Shown: positions 1 through 9,247, counted from the stretch's first letter. The stretch is 64,000 bases of DNA from Coriobacteriaceae bacterium AF08-21 (GCA_027687465.1 JAQCQR010000002.1:91756-155755); one strand, 5' to 3'. Notes: generated by a model from the sequence alone, not told the origin. Program-made: numbers and translations.

Positions 1-1286
1 CGCACACGGTCGCCAATAGCGCCCGCGTTTTCGGGCGCGGCCGTCAGCGACTCCTCAAAGGTAATACCCTCATCGCCAAAGGTGAGCTCCATCGACTCGC
101 GTGCACCGCGGTCGGGGATGGCAAACACGCAGGCATAGCGCTTGCCCACGACCTCCTGGATGCGCGTCATAAAGCGATTGTCCGAGCCCGCGATGGCCGG
201 CTGCTCAATCTTGAGCTCTGCCGTCACCGCACCACCGGCACGAATCAAGCTCACGTAGTTCAAGCGCTGCTGGGCACCAAAGTCGAGCTGCTGGGCGCGC
301 ACGTACAGACCGTCCAAGCGGTCAATCCCCGCCTCGCCGGCGCGTGCCTCGATATCCTCGTAGGCGCGCAGGCAGTCGTCGAACAGCGAGCGCGGCTCGG
401 ACAGCACCACGAGCGCCTGGCCGCTCACATGCGACAGCGGGCTCACGGTCTGGCCGTACATCACCGGCAAAAAGCGGTCGAGCTCGGGCGTGACGATGCG
501 TGCATCCACCATCTCGAGCAGCGCCGCCAGCTTACTGTCGTCCTGGCTGGCGCGGTAGAGCGCCACGTGCATGTTGTGAACGGCCTCGTCGGTGAGCGCC
601 AGCTCGCGGCAGGGGAAGATTTCGATGCTGTCCTCGTTGCCGATGGTCTGCCCCGTGGAACTCACCATGCGGCGGATGCGATCAATCTCGTCGCCAAAGA
701 ACTCAATGCGCACGGGTGCCTTCTCCTGCGCGGGGAACACCTCGACGGTATCACCGTGCACGCGGAACAGGCCGGGCGCGTCGGCGGCACCGGCATTGGT
801 ATAGCCCATGCCCACCAGGCGCTGCGGCACCTCGTCAAAAGGGATCTCCTCGCCCACCGCAAAGGTCGTGGACTCCCAGTAGCGGCTCTCGACTGGCGGC
901 ACGCAACGCAGCAACGCGCGGGCCGAGGCGACCATGATGCAGTTGTCGCCGCGCACGATGCGCCCTAAAGCCTCGCAGCGCTGGGCTACCACGGCGTCGT
1001 CGGGCGCCTGCTCACGCCACGGGTAGTCCTTGCGTTCGGGAAAGCGGCACACATGCGTCAGGCCCACATAGGCGGCCAGGCTGCGTGCGGCGCGATCGGC
1101 CGCGTCCTCGCCACTCACGATGTAGACCGTGGGACGCGGACGGCGCGCAAACTGGGCGGCCGCCATAAGCGTGCGACCCGACTGCGACACGGCCAACGTC
1201 ACGTCCTCGCCGGCATCGAGTCCGGCCTCGACGGTCTGCAGCGCCTCGGCAGTGTAGAGCTGCGCGGCTATACGGTGAATGAGCAT
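1..1286 (-). CDS. mfd: Transcription-repair coupling factor Mfd, N-terminal part (runs off the window)
   Basis: The minus strand is open from an ATG at 1286 to the window edge, about 428 codons, so only the N-terminal part is present. The protein starts MLIHRIAAQLYTAEAL and contains a UvrB-like region with RYWE, a GMGYTNAGAADAPGLF segment and HGDTVEVFPAQ, the arrangement seen in the N-terminal UvrA-binding module of Mfd. Mfd removes RNA polymerase stalled at lesions and recruits UvrA; the RNAP-interacting and translocase domains would lie beyond position 1. A GGAGGA-like site precedes the chosen start. UvrB is the main alternative, but no helicase P-loop appears near the N-terminus, which argues against it. 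Confidence 0.88.
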   Translation of the reverse strand, partial: MLIHRIAAQLYTAEALQTVEAGLDAGEDVTLAVSQSGRTLMAAAQFARRPRPTVYIVSGEDAADRAARSLAAYVGLTHVCRFPERKDYPWREQAPDDAVVAQRCEALGRIVRGDNCIMVASARALLRCVPPVESRYWESTTFAVGEEIPFDEVPQRLVGMGYTNAGAADAPGLFRVHGDTVEVFPAQEKAPVRIEFFGDEIDRIRRMVSSTGQTIGNEDSIEIFPCRELALTDEAVHNMHVALYRASQDDSKLAALLEMVDARIVTPELDRFLPVMYGQTVSPLSHVSGQALVVLSEPRSLFDDCLRAYEDIEARAGEAGIDRLDGLYVRAQQLDFGAQQRLNYVSLIRAGGAVTAELKIEQPAIAGSDNRFMTRIQEVVGKRYACVFAIPDRGARESMELTFGDEGITFEESLTAAPENAGAIGDRV

Positions 1287-1443
1287 GCTGTTCCTCCGGC
1301 ATCGCAACGCCAAAAGCCCGCCAGGGCAAGCTCGGCGGGTCGTACGTCAAATACATTGTCTGTCATGGTAGCGCATGGAGAGGACTCCGGCTCAAGGGCA
1401 AACCCAGCCCCGCAAAAAACGCCAGACGAAGATGCGTTCCGCC

Positions 1444-2109
1444 CTACCCCGCCACGCGCACGCTGGGGCACAAATCTGCCAGCGGACACTCGTCACACTT
1501 GGGTTTGCGGGCGTCGCAGATCTCGCGACCAAAGGTGATCCACTGATGGTTGACCGACTCCCAATACTCGTGCGGCAAAATCTTGAGCAGATCCTGCTCG
1601 GTCTTGAGCGGTTCCTTGGCATGCGTCTTGGGACTCAGCATCAGGCGGTGCGCAATGCGGTTGACGTGCGTGTCCACCGCAATACCCTCCACGATGCCAT
1701 ACCCCACGTTGAGCACGATGTTCGCCGTCTTGCGTCCCACGCCCGGCAGCTTCACGAGTTCCTTCATGTCGGCCGGCACCTCGCCGTCATAGTCGGCGAC
1801 GATCATCTGCGCGGCCTCGACGGCATGCTTGGCTTTGCTCTTGTAGAAGCCGAGCGACTTGATGGTGTCTGCCACGTCAGCTACGCTCGCCCCGGCCATG
1901 GCCTCGGGCGTGGGCCACTGGGCAAACAGCCGCGGCGTCACTTTGTTGACCTGCGCATCGGTCGTTTGCGCCGAAAGCAGCACCGCGATCAGCAGGCGGA
2001 AGGGATTCTCGTGGTCCAAAAAGCACTCGACCGGGCCATAGCGACGGTTGAGGCGCTCACACACCTCGATGGCGCGCTCGCGCTTGGCGGCATTGGTCTC
2101 GCGTGGCAT
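1444..2109 (-). CDS. nth: Endonuclease III (DNA glycosylase/AP lyase)
   Basis: A 221-residue base-excision repair enzyme that removes oxidised pyrimidines and cleaves abasic sites. The helix-hairpin-helix LPGVGRKTANIVLN (residues 121-134) holds the catalytic Lys127, and Asp146 lies in VDTHVNR. The C-terminus carries the 4Fe-4S loop C198-X6-C205-X2-C208-X5-C214, so the enzyme looks intact. I chose the ATG at 2109 because GAGGAG lies 7 nt upstream; a GTG eight codons earlier (2133) is in frame but has no better site. It lies 63 bp downstream of an ABC transporter gene on the same strand and may share its transcript. Confidence 0.95.
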   Translation of the reverse strand: MPRETNAAKRERAIEVCERLNRRYGPVECFLDHENPFRLLIAVLLSAQTTDAQVNKVTPRLFAQWPTPEAMAGASVADVADTIKSLGFYKSKAKHAVEAAQMIVADYDGEVPADMKELVKLPGVGRKTANIVLNVGYGIVEGIAVDTHVNRIAHRLMLSPKTHAKEPLKTEQDLLKILPHEYWESVNHQWITFGREICDARKPKCDECPLADLCPSVRVAG

Positions 2110-2172
2110 AACGACTCCTCGGCTCAACGGCACAATAAACTTATGGGCACAATTGTCCCACGTCCGAGACGT

Positions 2173-3975
2173 TTACGCCTCCAAGAATGCGCCGGTCTGA
2201 CGGCTCCACAGGCTCGCGTACTCGCCGCCCGCCTCGACGAGCTGCACATGCGTGCCGTCCTCGACGATCTCGCCATCCGCCAGTACCACGATGCGGTCGA
2301 GCGCCGCCACGGTGGACAGGCGATGCGCCACCACAATGGAGGTGCGGCCGCGCATCAGGTTCTCGAGAGCTTCCTGCACCAACGCCTCGGACTCGCTATC
2401 GAGGGCAGACGTCGCCTCGTCGAGTACCAGAATCGGCGCGTCGGTGAGGATGGCACGGGCAATGGCCACGCGCTGGCGCTGGCCGCCCGAAAGCTTGACG
2501 CCGCGCTCGCCCACCATGGTGTCAAAGCCATGGGGCAGGCGGTCGATAAACTCCAGGGCATTGGCCAGGCGCGCCGCCTCACGAATTTGCTCGTCGGTGG
2601 CGTCGGGGCGGCCGTAGGCGATATTCTCGCGAATGGAGCGGTGGAACAGCAGCGCCTCCTGCGGCACGTAGGCAACCTGGCGGCGCAGGCTCTGCTGTGT
2701 GCAGCGCGAGACATCCTGACCGTCCACGAGTACGCTGCCGCCCTGAACATCGTCCAGGCGCAGCAGCAGCTTGGTGAGCGTCGTCTTGCCCGAGCCCGAT
2801 TTACCCACCAGGCCCACGCGCTGGCCCGCCGGCACATGGAGCGTCAGGTCGTCGAACACGCTATCGCCCGCCGCGGCGTCACGGTATGCAAAGCTCAAGT
2901 GCTCAAAATCGATCGCGCCCTCGGCCACCTTAAGCTCGGGAGCATGCTCGTCGTCCGCCACCAGGCGCGGCTCGTCCAGCACGCGCGTCATCTCGGCGGC
3001 GTCACCCAGCGCGCGGTTAATACGCTGCATCATGGAGCTCACGTAGTTCAGACGCATGGTGAGGTTATAGGTGTAGGTAAAGATCATGACGAGCGAGCCG
3101 GCCGAGATGCCAAACCACGCGTTGCCGCCCGCCACGAACACACTCACCACGGCCATGGTGATGACGATAAGGCCCGAGGTCGTAAAGTTGCGCTGCATCA
3201 TGGCGTGCATCGATACCGTTTCGGCATCGCGCGCGGCACGGTCGGCGGCATCGAACAGATCGCGTTCAAAGTCCTCTCGCCCGCAGGTCTTGACGGCCAA
3301 GATGTTCGTGACCGCATCGGACAGCACACCCGAGAGCTTATTCTGCGCGGCGGACGTCGCGGCCGAAAGTGGCATGATGCGCTTGTACATAAGCCAGACA
3401 AACGCAATGTAGACGACCATGATGCCCACCAGGATCACGGTAAATGTGGGCAACACCGGAGCGAGTGCGGCCACGGTGCAGATGACCGAGGTGATGGTGG
3501 GGATGAGCGAATACACCGTCACGTCGACCAAGCCCGTATAGCCGCTCATAAAACGGCTTGTCTGGCTCACAAGCGATCCGCCAAAGCGGCTGGTATGGAA
3601 TGTCATGGATTGGTTGGAGAGCGTGTCGAAGCACAGACGCGCCAGGTGATAGTTGCCCGCAATCTCGAGCTTGTAGACGGTGTAGTCCTGCAGCTTGGAG
3701 AGGATTTGACCCACCAGGTTAACGAGCACGAGCGCCAGGATATAGGGGGCGAAGACCTCAAACACCTGGTCACCCGCCACGGGACCGGCTTGAATGCGGT
3801 CGACAATGAGGGCCATCACATAGGTATTGGCAAACGTCAGCAAAAAGATGTAGCCCGCCGACGAGAGCACCGAGAGAAAGACAATCAGCGGCTGTGTGCG
3901 CGTGACACCCCAAAACCGCTGCAGCGTGCGGCGCACGGTGGAGCGGCTGAGCGGACTGGTGCTTCTCTGAGACAT
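2173..3975 (-). CDS. ABC transporter, fused permease and ATPase (MsbA/LmrA-type exporter)
   Basis: A 600-residue half-transporter with an N-terminal six-helix membrane domain (about residues 20-310) and a C-terminal nucleotide-binding domain. The ATPase part has Walker A GKSGSGKTT, signature LSGGQRQRVAIARA, Walker B ILVLDEATSALD and the H-loop VVAHRLST, all intact. It should act as a homodimer or pair with a second subunit that is not adjacent here. The ATG at 3975 has GAAAGGAAG upstream; a start 12 codons earlier lacks a site. The substrate is not evident: there is no peptidase domain, and the neighbours are repair genes. Confidence 0.9.
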   Translation of the reverse strand: MSQRSTSPLSRSTVRRTLQRFWGVTRTQPLIVFLSVLSSAGYIFLLTFANTYVMALIVDRIQAGPVAGDQVFEVFAPYILALVLVNLVGQILSKLQDYTVYKLEIAGNYHLARLCFDTLSNQSMTFHTSRFGGSLVSQTSRFMSGYTGLVDVTVYSLIPTITSVICTVAALAPVLPTFTVILVGIMVVYIAFVWLMYKRIMPLSAATSAAQNKLSGVLSDAVTNILAVKTCGREDFERDLFDAADRAARDAETVSMHAMMQRNFTTSGLIVITMAVVSVFVAGGNAWFGISAGSLVMIFTYTYNLTMRLNYVSSMMQRINRALGDAAEMTRVLDEPRLVADDEHAPELKVAEGAIDFEHLSFAYRDAAAGDSVFDDLTLHVPAGQRVGLVGKSGSGKTTLTKLLLRLDDVQGGSVLVDGQDVSRCTQQSLRRQVAYVPQEALLFHRSIRENIAYGRPDATDEQIREAARLANALEFIDRLPHGFDTMVGERGVKLSGGQRQRVAIARAILTDAPILVLDEATSALDSESEALVQEALENLMRGRTSIVVAHRLSTVAALDRIVVLADGEIVEDGTHVQLVEAGGEYASLWSRQTGAFLEA

Positions 3976-4050
3976 GGGCTTCCTTTCGCATCTGATAGGG
4001 CGAAACGCCATTGTTGCACATTGAAGCGCACTTCAGGCAAGCGCGATGCG

Positions 4051-4090
4051 AAAAGCGGTGGGGCACCCGCGTTTACGCCGGCGCCCCACC
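4051..4090 (-). terminator. Intrinsic terminator after rmuC
   Basis: GGTGGGGC (4057-4064) pairs with GCCCCACC (4083-4090), and on the minus strand the hairpin is followed by GCTTTTCGC. It lies 12 bp past the rmuC stop. Confidence 0.6.
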
Positions 4091-4102
4091 GTCTTGTTGC
4101 AA

Positions 4103-5458
4103 TTAGCCCTCGTCTTCTTGATCTGTGGGAAGGCCCGCGGGCGTGAGTCCCAAGATCTCATCGGCTTGGTCGGCATCTTCCAGCGCGTCGATGTCCTTGA
4201 GTTTGCGCTCCATGACGTTGGTGCGCGTGGTGATGATGCCCTCGACCGTTTTACCCGCGGTCTCGATCTGCTGCTGGGCGCGGCGCAGTGCCGCCTGATA
4301 ACGTGGCAGCTCGGCCTTGACGGCGGAGAGCACGCGCAGTACGTCGTCGGTACGTTTTTGCAGCCTAAACGTCTGGTAGCTCATCTGCAGGCTGTTGAGA
4401 ATGGCGGCCATGGTGCTGGGACCGGCTACGTTGACGTGATAGTCGCGGCCCAGGGTCTCGATAAGCCCGGGGCGGCTGACGACCTCGGCGTACAGGCCCT
4501 CAAACGGCACGAACATAATGCCAAAGTTGGTCGTTGCCGGCACACTCAGGTACTTTTCGCAGATGTCTTTAGCCTCGCGCTTGACCATGGTGTCGAGCGT
4601 CTTGCGCGCAGCCGCCACGGTCTCCGCATCGCCCGACTCCTGCGCGTCGAGCAGATGCTCGTACGCATCACCCGGGAATTTGGAGTCAATCGGCAGCAGC
4701 ACGGGGTCGCCCTCGTCTACCGGCAGCCTGACAGCAAACTCAACACGCTCCGAGGCGCCGGGCTTGGTGGCAACGTTTTCCAGATACTGGTCGGGCGTAA
4801 GGATGTCCGCCAGGATTGCACCCAGCTGCACCTCGCCCAAAATGCCACGCGCCTTGACATTGCCCAGCACGCGCTTAAGGTCGCCCACGCCGGTGGCGAT
4901 AGACTGCATGTCGCCCAGGCCCTTGTACACGGCCTCGAGCTGGTCGCTCACCTGCTTAAACGATGCCGACAGTCGGTCGTTGAGCGTGCGAGAGAGCTTC
5001 TCGTCCACCGTCGCACGCATTTGGTCGAGCTGCACGTTGTTGTCTTTGCGGATGGCGCCCAGCTGGGCATCGACCGTCTCGCGCACCTTGTCCAGGCGGT
5101 GCTCGATGCCCTCGCGGTTGGCACCGAGCTGTTGGGCCGTCTCGCGGCGCAGGTCATCCATACGGTCGCCGGCCTGCGAGAACTCTCGCGCGATGGTCAG
5201 GTAGCGTTGCTGCTCCACGGCCGCATCGGTCGTCTGCTGCTGCGCGATGGCGTTTGCCGTGCGGCGGGTTTCGGCCAACGCGACGTTGAGGGCATCGAGC
5301 GCGCTGTTGGCCTGCTCGAGCGCCGCGAGCGTCTCCGCTTCGTTGCCGCCACGCTCTCGCAACTCGGCACGAAGGCCCTTAAGCTGCAGGGCGCAGACCG
5401 CAGCAACTCCCACCGCCACCAAGGCAATCACAACAAGCGCAATATCAATAGCAGACAT
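4103..5458 (-). CDS. rmuC: DNA recombination protein RmuC homologue
   Basis: A 451-residue protein with one N-terminal membrane helix (about residues 3-24), a long coiled-coil region rich in Glu/Ala/Arg (to about 190), and the conserved RmuC core beginning GILGEVQLGAILADILTPDQ followed by a nuclease-like region (DSKFPGDAYEHLL). RmuC family proteins limit rearrangements at inverted repeats; the core is related to PD-(D/E)XK nucleases. The ATG at 5458 has GGGCGGAG 5 nt upstream, so the 11 codons upstream of it are probably not translated. The gene ends in a hairpin terminator. Confidence 0.9.
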   Translation of the reverse strand: MSAIDIALVVIALVAVGVAAVCALQLKGLRAELRERGGNEAETLAALEQANSALDALNVALAETRRTANAIAQQQTTDAAVEQQRYLTIAREFSQAGDRMDDLRRETAQQLGANREGIEHRLDKVRETVDAQLGAIRKDNNVQLDQMRATVDEKLSRTLNDRLSASFKQVSDQLEAVYKGLGDMQSIATGVGDLKRVLGNVKARGILGEVQLGAILADILTPDQYLENVATKPGASERVEFAVRLPVDEGDPVLLPIDSKFPGDAYEHLLDAQESGDAETVAAARKTLDTMVKREAKDICEKYLSVPATTNFGIMFVPFEGLYAEVVSRPGLIETLGRDYHVNVAGPSTMAAILNSLQMSYQTFRLQKRTDDVLRVLSAVKAELPRYQAALRRAQQQIETAGKTVEGIITTRTNVMERKLKDIDALEDADQADEILGLTPAGLPTDQEDEG

Positions 5459-5509
5459 AGACTCCGCCCAACAAACCCAATCGATTATCAATCAAAACCG
5501 CGATCAATC

Positions 5510-6073
5510 TTACCCTGCCACACGCACCGGGCGCCCGGCCCCTTCTTGGGTGCTTCTCTCCTCCGCATATTCCATAATGCGACGCGCTGTCTTCCTGCTC
5601 ACCTTCGAGTCATCACCGGCTAAGTATGCGTACACGTTTCCCTTATTCAGATTCAAATCGCGGCAGAGACCGTAGCGCGTTACACCCGATTCCTCCAATG
5701 CTTTAAGTGTTCTCTTTCTCATCAGGGCGTTCACCCTTCTGTCGGCCGCTGGCTTTTCTTTCACCCCTCTATACGCACGCCAAACGTTGGCGTAACGATT
5801 GGGGAGCTTATCCTCGGAGCATAGAGATGCCAGGCTACTCGCTTGGCCATACAGAGACAAAACACCTCGATAGCCCTCTTCCATCCACGAGCCCTCGGAT
5901 AAACCCAGAACGTATTCGGCCTTACCCTGCGCCAAAGCGAGCAAAAACAGAGGCTCCGCCACACGCGGCTCGACCGTTGTTGCCTGCTTTACAAGCTTCC
6001 TAAAACTCAGCGACTGCTGTCCGGACAGCTCTCGGCAATAGCCTTTCAAAAATCCCTCAAAAGTCAGATTCAA
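5510..6073 (-). CDS. HTH-domain protein, partner of the upstream nucleotidyltransferase
   Basis: A 187-residue protein I cannot assign to a named family. The C-terminal third (about residues 120-175) reads as a helix-turn-helix of Cro/C1 type: GVTRYGLCRDLNLNKGNVYAY followed by a basic recognition stretch. The N-terminal two thirds are helical with no clear motif. Its ATG overlaps the stop of the nucleotidyltransferase gene by 4 bp (ATGA), so the two are translationally coupled. The pairing of a minimal nucleotidyltransferase with a DNA-binding partner suggests a toxin-antitoxin or defence cassette, with this protein as antitoxin or regulator. That role is inferred. Confidence 0.7.
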   Translation of the reverse strand: MNLTFEGFLKGYCRELSGQQSLSFRKLVKQATTVEPRVAEPLFLLALAQGKAEYVLGLSEGSWMEEGYRGVLSLYGQASSLASLCSEDKLPNRYANVWRAYRGVKEKPAADRRVNALMRKRTLKALEESGVTRYGLCRDLNLNKGNVYAYLAGDDSKVSRKTARRIMEYAEERSTQEGAGRPVRVAG

Positions 6074-6600
6074 CCGAGCACCTCCTTTTTGTATTGCCTG
6101 TATGCGCAGACCATCTCTTGATAACTCCGCTCTGAAGGCGACGAGGCCAACGCCTCTCCTTCATCGAATATAAGCCGCTCGAGCAGATCCCAATCAAGTC
6201 GGTCGATAAATGTTCGACTATGGAGGTCGACGATGTCGTTCGGACGATAGGCATAAAGCTTCATCACCGCCAGATCCTCCAAAGATGGCGTAAAGTACCT
6301 GATAAAATGCGCCCCAATCTCCAATGGGATCAGTCGATCTTCGTAATTGAATGGCATCTGGTTGCAATATGCCACTGCCATGCCATTCACCTCGGGGTAT
6401 CGAGCTATGATCTCGCGGAGGCACCTGTCTGCCTCAAACACATCAATGTCATGTGTAACCGACCGATTCGTCACATCGTTTAGCATGAAGGCGCTTCCTC
6501 CCACCAATACAACGCTCGGTCTATCGTCTCTTGGACCCATTTCCAGCTCCGCCTCTTCGTCAATATCCAAAAGAGTCTGCTCTAAATCCTGCTTATACAT
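6070..6600 (-). CDS. Nucleotidyltransferase-fold protein (DUF6036/AbiEii-like)
   Basis: A 176-residue protein with the minimal nucleotidyltransferase signature: VVLVGGSAFML (about residues 30-40) followed by SVTHDIDVFE, giving the G-G-S and D-x-D metal-binding pair. The remainder (LEDLAVMKLYAYRPNDIVDL) matches the helical part of DUF6036/AbiEii-type enzymes. Such proteins transfer nucleotides to tRNA or protein targets in several toxin-antitoxin systems, but the substrate cannot be read here. The ATG at 6600 follows AGGATTTGCT. It is first in a two-gene operon and overlaps the HTH gene by 4 bp. Confidence 0.75.
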   Translation of the reverse strand: MYKQDLEQTLLDIDEEAELEMGPRDDRPSVVLVGGSAFMLNDVTNRSVTHDIDVFEADRCLREIIARYPEVNGMAVAYCNQMPFNYEDRLIPLEIGAHFIRYFTPSLEDLAVMKLYAYRPNDIVDLHSRTFIDRLDWDLLERLIFDEGEALASSPSERSYQEMVCAYRQYKKEVLG

Positions 6601-6723
6601 AGCAAATCCTATTATTATTTATCTTCAATAATACTATTCAGTCGCACGACAGGACCCGCACGATGCAAGAATCCTACTCATGGCGAGAATCCCTACACCC
6701 TAGAAGTCCTAATGTGACAAACG

Positions 6724-7158
6724 CTAGCTCTCCCAGCCGGCGCGGATGGTTGTTATGACGTCACCTAGGCGCTGGCCGAGGGCTGACAGATGTTGGAGCA
6801 CCTCGTTGGGCGATGCGCCGTTGAGGATGCACGTGAGGGCATACGACGCCAGAAAGATGGCCGCAAGCCCCAGCGGGATGAGCACGATCATCGCCAATGT
6901 GCGCAGGCGCTGGCCCAAACGGCGGCGGCGCGCGCGGCGTTTGTCGAACGCGAGCTCCTGCGCATATGAATCCTGCTGTACGGAATAGGCCTCTGGCGCC
7001 GATTCACACCCGGGCACAGCTGCAGGTACAGCAGCGGGCACGACATTTTGCGCAAAGGGCTGGGCTGCCGCCCCTTGCATTTGCATCTCCATGAGTCGTT
7101 GCTGCTGACGCAGCATGCGCTCAGCTTGTTGCTGCGGAGTCTCAAGAAACAGATCCAT
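6724..7158 (-). CDS. Small single-pass membrane protein of unknown function
   Basis: 144 residues. The first half is rich in Gln and Met (LETPQQQAERMLRQQQRLME), then a basic patch KRRARRRRLGQRLR precedes one hydrophobic helix (TLAMIVLIPLGLAAIFLASY). It should sit in the cytoplasmic membrane with the Gln-rich part inside. No family is recognised. GGAGG sits 6 nt upstream of the ATG at 7158; a TTG four codons earlier is less likely. Confidence 0.6.
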   Translation of the reverse strand: MDLFLETPQQQAERMLRQQQRLMEMQMQGAAAQPFAQNVVPAAVPAAVPGCESAPEAYSVQQDSYAQELAFDKRRARRRRLGQRLRTLAMIVLIPLGLAAIFLASYALTCILNGASPNEVLQHLSALGQRLGDVITTIRAGWES

Positions 7159-7409
7159 GTTGGCCTCCAAAATCGGGGCATTCGGCGCTTACGACCAGCA
7201 TCCCGCACCACCATGACCGCGACAACGCAATCGCCGGCAATAGCCACAAAGTTTCTTTTGCTCAAAAGCCGTCGAAAAGCTCAACAACTCCCCTACCAGC
7301 ACTTTCTCTGAGCTTTTTTCGCCAGCAATCTTTTGGCCTTCCACTCTTACGCCAACTGACCAAAATCTAACCAAAAGCTTGACGAAAATTGTGAAGACAG
7401 GGACCCCAC

Positions 7410-7601
7410 ACAAAAACGTGCCGTCCCAAAAGGGGCGGCACACAAACCAATCTATTAGCCAAAACTCGTTGGCAAGCTCGCGCCGTCAGACCCGCGGCGC
7501 ACGCCTTTGCCTCGCGCGACCCTGCGAAGCCGTGAGCGAGAGGGAAAGGGATGCGCCGCCGGTCTGACGCCCGGAGCGGTAAAGCCAGCAGTTGCCCCGC
7601 G
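7410..7601 (-). repeat. 192-bp duplicated 3' UTR element, copy 1
   Basis: Matches 8338-8529 at all but about 6 of 192 positions, with no length difference. On the minus strand it lies between the stop codon of the membrane gene at 7624 and a hairpin terminator that forms its distal end. It contains GCCAAaactcgTTGGC and the motif GAAGCCGTGAGCGAG. No protein with a credible start is encoded. Confidence 0.85.
7412..7441 (-). terminator. Terminator inside repeat copy 1
   Basis: GTGCCGTCCC and GGGGCGGCAC (7418-7441) pair around AAAA, with one G-U pair on the transcript. The minus-strand hairpin is followed by GTTTTTGTG. It ends the transcript of the membrane gene at 7624. Confidence 0.75.
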
Positions 7602-7623
7602 CTCCGCAGTCGGTGAAAGCAGA

Positions 7624-8253
7624 TTACATGCCCGCGAGACCTCGAGCTGCGGTGGCACACATAAACGCCAGGACTAGGATCACGAGTGAGCCCGCGATGT
7701 CGACCAGCACGCCCATTGCGCGACGCTCAAACAGCCAGCTCTCAAAGTGCAGAGCGACGTTGCGCCAAACACGCCACAACAAGATGCCCATGCCGATGAC
7801 GCCGGGAATATTGAGCAGCAAAATCTCGGAGCACAAGAGGCCAATCAAGTTGCCGGCGGCAAAGCCCGCATCGCCCTCGCAGTATTTGCGATAAATCATG
7901 TACAGCATGTACGCCACAAACGGCTGCAGGCACGCAGAGATAAACGTAACTACCATCGAGGGGTCCTGAGAAAAGACATCGGTGAGCTTATCCACGCTCG
8001 TGGCATCCTTAGAGGCCAGGAACAGGCCAATGACCACCACGGGCACCACGCCCAAGATGACCTCGACCAGAGTAAACAACTTGGCAGTCAAATCCTCACT
8101 AGCCGAATTCAAATGAGGCGCCCACTCAGGATGAGCATGCGCACCGGCTTTCTTCTTATCGGCACGCTCTGCCTTGCCGCCCTCAACAACCCGACGCTCA
8201 GGATCCTTACGAGTCCCAGCAGCAGCCACCCGAGCCCGAGATTTCTTACCCAT
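7624..8253 (-). CDS. Multi-pass membrane protein of unknown function
   Basis: 209 residues. A basic, Lys/Arg-rich N-terminus (residues 1-60, starting MGKKSRARVAAAGTRKD) is followed by four hydrophobic segments, for example LFTLVEVILGVVPVVVIGLF, a second near LQPFVAYMLYMIY, a third at LLCSEILLLNIPGVIGMGIL and a fourth at the C-terminus. I do not recognise the family. GAGGTG precedes the ATG at 8253. It lies between the two 192-bp repeats, and its own 3' UTR is repeat copy 1. Confidence 0.6.
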   Translation of the reverse strand: MGKKSRARVAAAGTRKDPERRVVEGGKAERADKKKAGAHAHPEWAPHLNSASEDLTAKLFTLVEVILGVVPVVVIGLFLASKDATSVDKLTDVFSQDPSMVVTFISACLQPFVAYMLYMIYRKYCEGDAGFAAGNLIGLLCSEILLLNIPGVIGMGILLWRVWRNVALHFESWLFERRAMGVLVDIAGSLVILVLAFMCATAARGLAGM

Positions 8254-8337
8254 AACCAACACCTCACAAGAGGAAACGAATAGCCAACGCTACCCAGTGT
8301 ACCCCCTAAGCAACATCACCGCCCCAACTGGCCCCAT

Positions 8338-8529
8338 ACAAAAACGTGCCGCCCCAAAAGGGGCGGCACGCAAACCAATCTATTAGCCAAAACTCGTTGG
8401 CAAGCCCGCGCCGTCAGACCCGCGGCGTATGCCTTTGCCTCGCGCGACTCTGCGAAGCCGTGAGCGAGAGGGAAAGGGATGCGCCGCCGGTCTGACGCCC
8501 GGAGCGGTAAAGCCAGCAGTTGCCCCGCG
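8338..8529 (-). repeat. 192-bp duplicated 3' UTR element, copy 2
   Basis: Second copy of the 7410-7601 element, about 97% identical, downstream of rubrerythrin on the minus strand. In this copy the hairpin is a perfect 11-bp stem. The motif GCGAAGCCGTGAGCGAG then recurs just beyond the element (8526-8542), so the module itself has internal repetition. Confidence 0.85.
8339..8370 (-). terminator. Terminator inside repeat copy 2 (after rubrerythrin)
   Basis: CGTGCCGCCCC and GGGGCGGCACG pair perfectly around AAAA (8345-8370); on the minus strand TTTTTGTATG follows. Confidence 0.85.
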
Positions 8530-8593
8530 AAGCCGTGAGCGAGGAGGGAAGGTAGTCCGGCCCTCCCGGCCCAGCTCACGCAAGCGCCACGCG

Positions 8594-9133
8594 CTAGTAG
8601 TTCACCACCTGCTCCTCAAAGTACGCCTTGGGGTGGTTGCACACCGGGCACACCTCAGGCGCCTCGGCACCAACGTGCAGGTGCCCGCAGTTCAGGCACT
8701 TCCACACCTTTACGCCCTCACGCTCAAACACCTCGCCCGACTCGATGCGCTCGACGAGCTTGTTGTAGCGCTCCTCGTGGGCCTTCTCGACGGCGGCGAC
8801 ACCACGGAACTTTGCGGCAATCTCGGCAAAGCCCTCTTCCTCGGCGGTCTTGGCAAACTCGTCGTACATCGTGGTCCACTCGTAGTTCTCACCCGCGGCG
8901 GCATCGCGCAGATTGTCCAGGGTATCGGGGACGGCGCCATCGTGCAGATACTTAAACCACAGTTTGGCGTGCTCGGACTCGTTGCCAGCCGTCTCGGCAA
9001 AGATGTTCGAGATCTGAACGTAGCCGTCCTTCTTTGCCTTGGAGGCATAGTAGCGATACTTGGTGTGTGCCTGGGACTCACCGGCAAAAGCGGTCTCGAG
9101 GTTCTTCTTGGTTTGAGAATTCTCAAAATCCAT
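8594..9133 (-). CDS. rbr: Rubrerythrin
   Basis: A 179-residue cytoplasmic peroxidase that protects anaerobes from hydrogen peroxide. The N-terminal diiron four-helix domain shows the expected acidic/His ligands ([37 protein letters not shown]), and the C-terminal rubredoxin-like domain has the two CxxC pairs C146/C149 and C162/C165 that bind one iron. The ATG at 9133 has AAGGGAAG 8 nt upstream. The unusually long 3' UTR is the 192-bp repeat with its terminator. Confidence 0.95.
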   Translation of the reverse strand: MDFENSQTKKNLETAFAGESQAHTKYRYYASKAKKDGYVQISNIFAETAGNESEHAKLWFKYLHDGAVPDTLDNLRDAAAGENYEWTTMYDEFAKTAEEEGFAEIAAKFRGVAAVEKAHEERYNKLVERIESGEVFEREGVKVWKCLNCGHLHVGAEAPEVCPVCNHPKAYFEEQVVNY

Positions 9134-9247
9134 AGGTGTACTTCCCTTCAACGCATGCCGCCCGTAGGCTTCGAGCGGCCTCGTCTTTAGGATGCCCTCA
9201 TGCCGAAAATCTAAACCTTACAATCCTGTTCTTCAGATTTGCACGGG

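Noticed and set aside
1375..4146. Long plus-strand open frame of 923 codons opposite nth and the ABC transporter
   Set aside because: It is antisense to two clear genes; the His/Arg/Gly-rich translation is an artefact of high GC.
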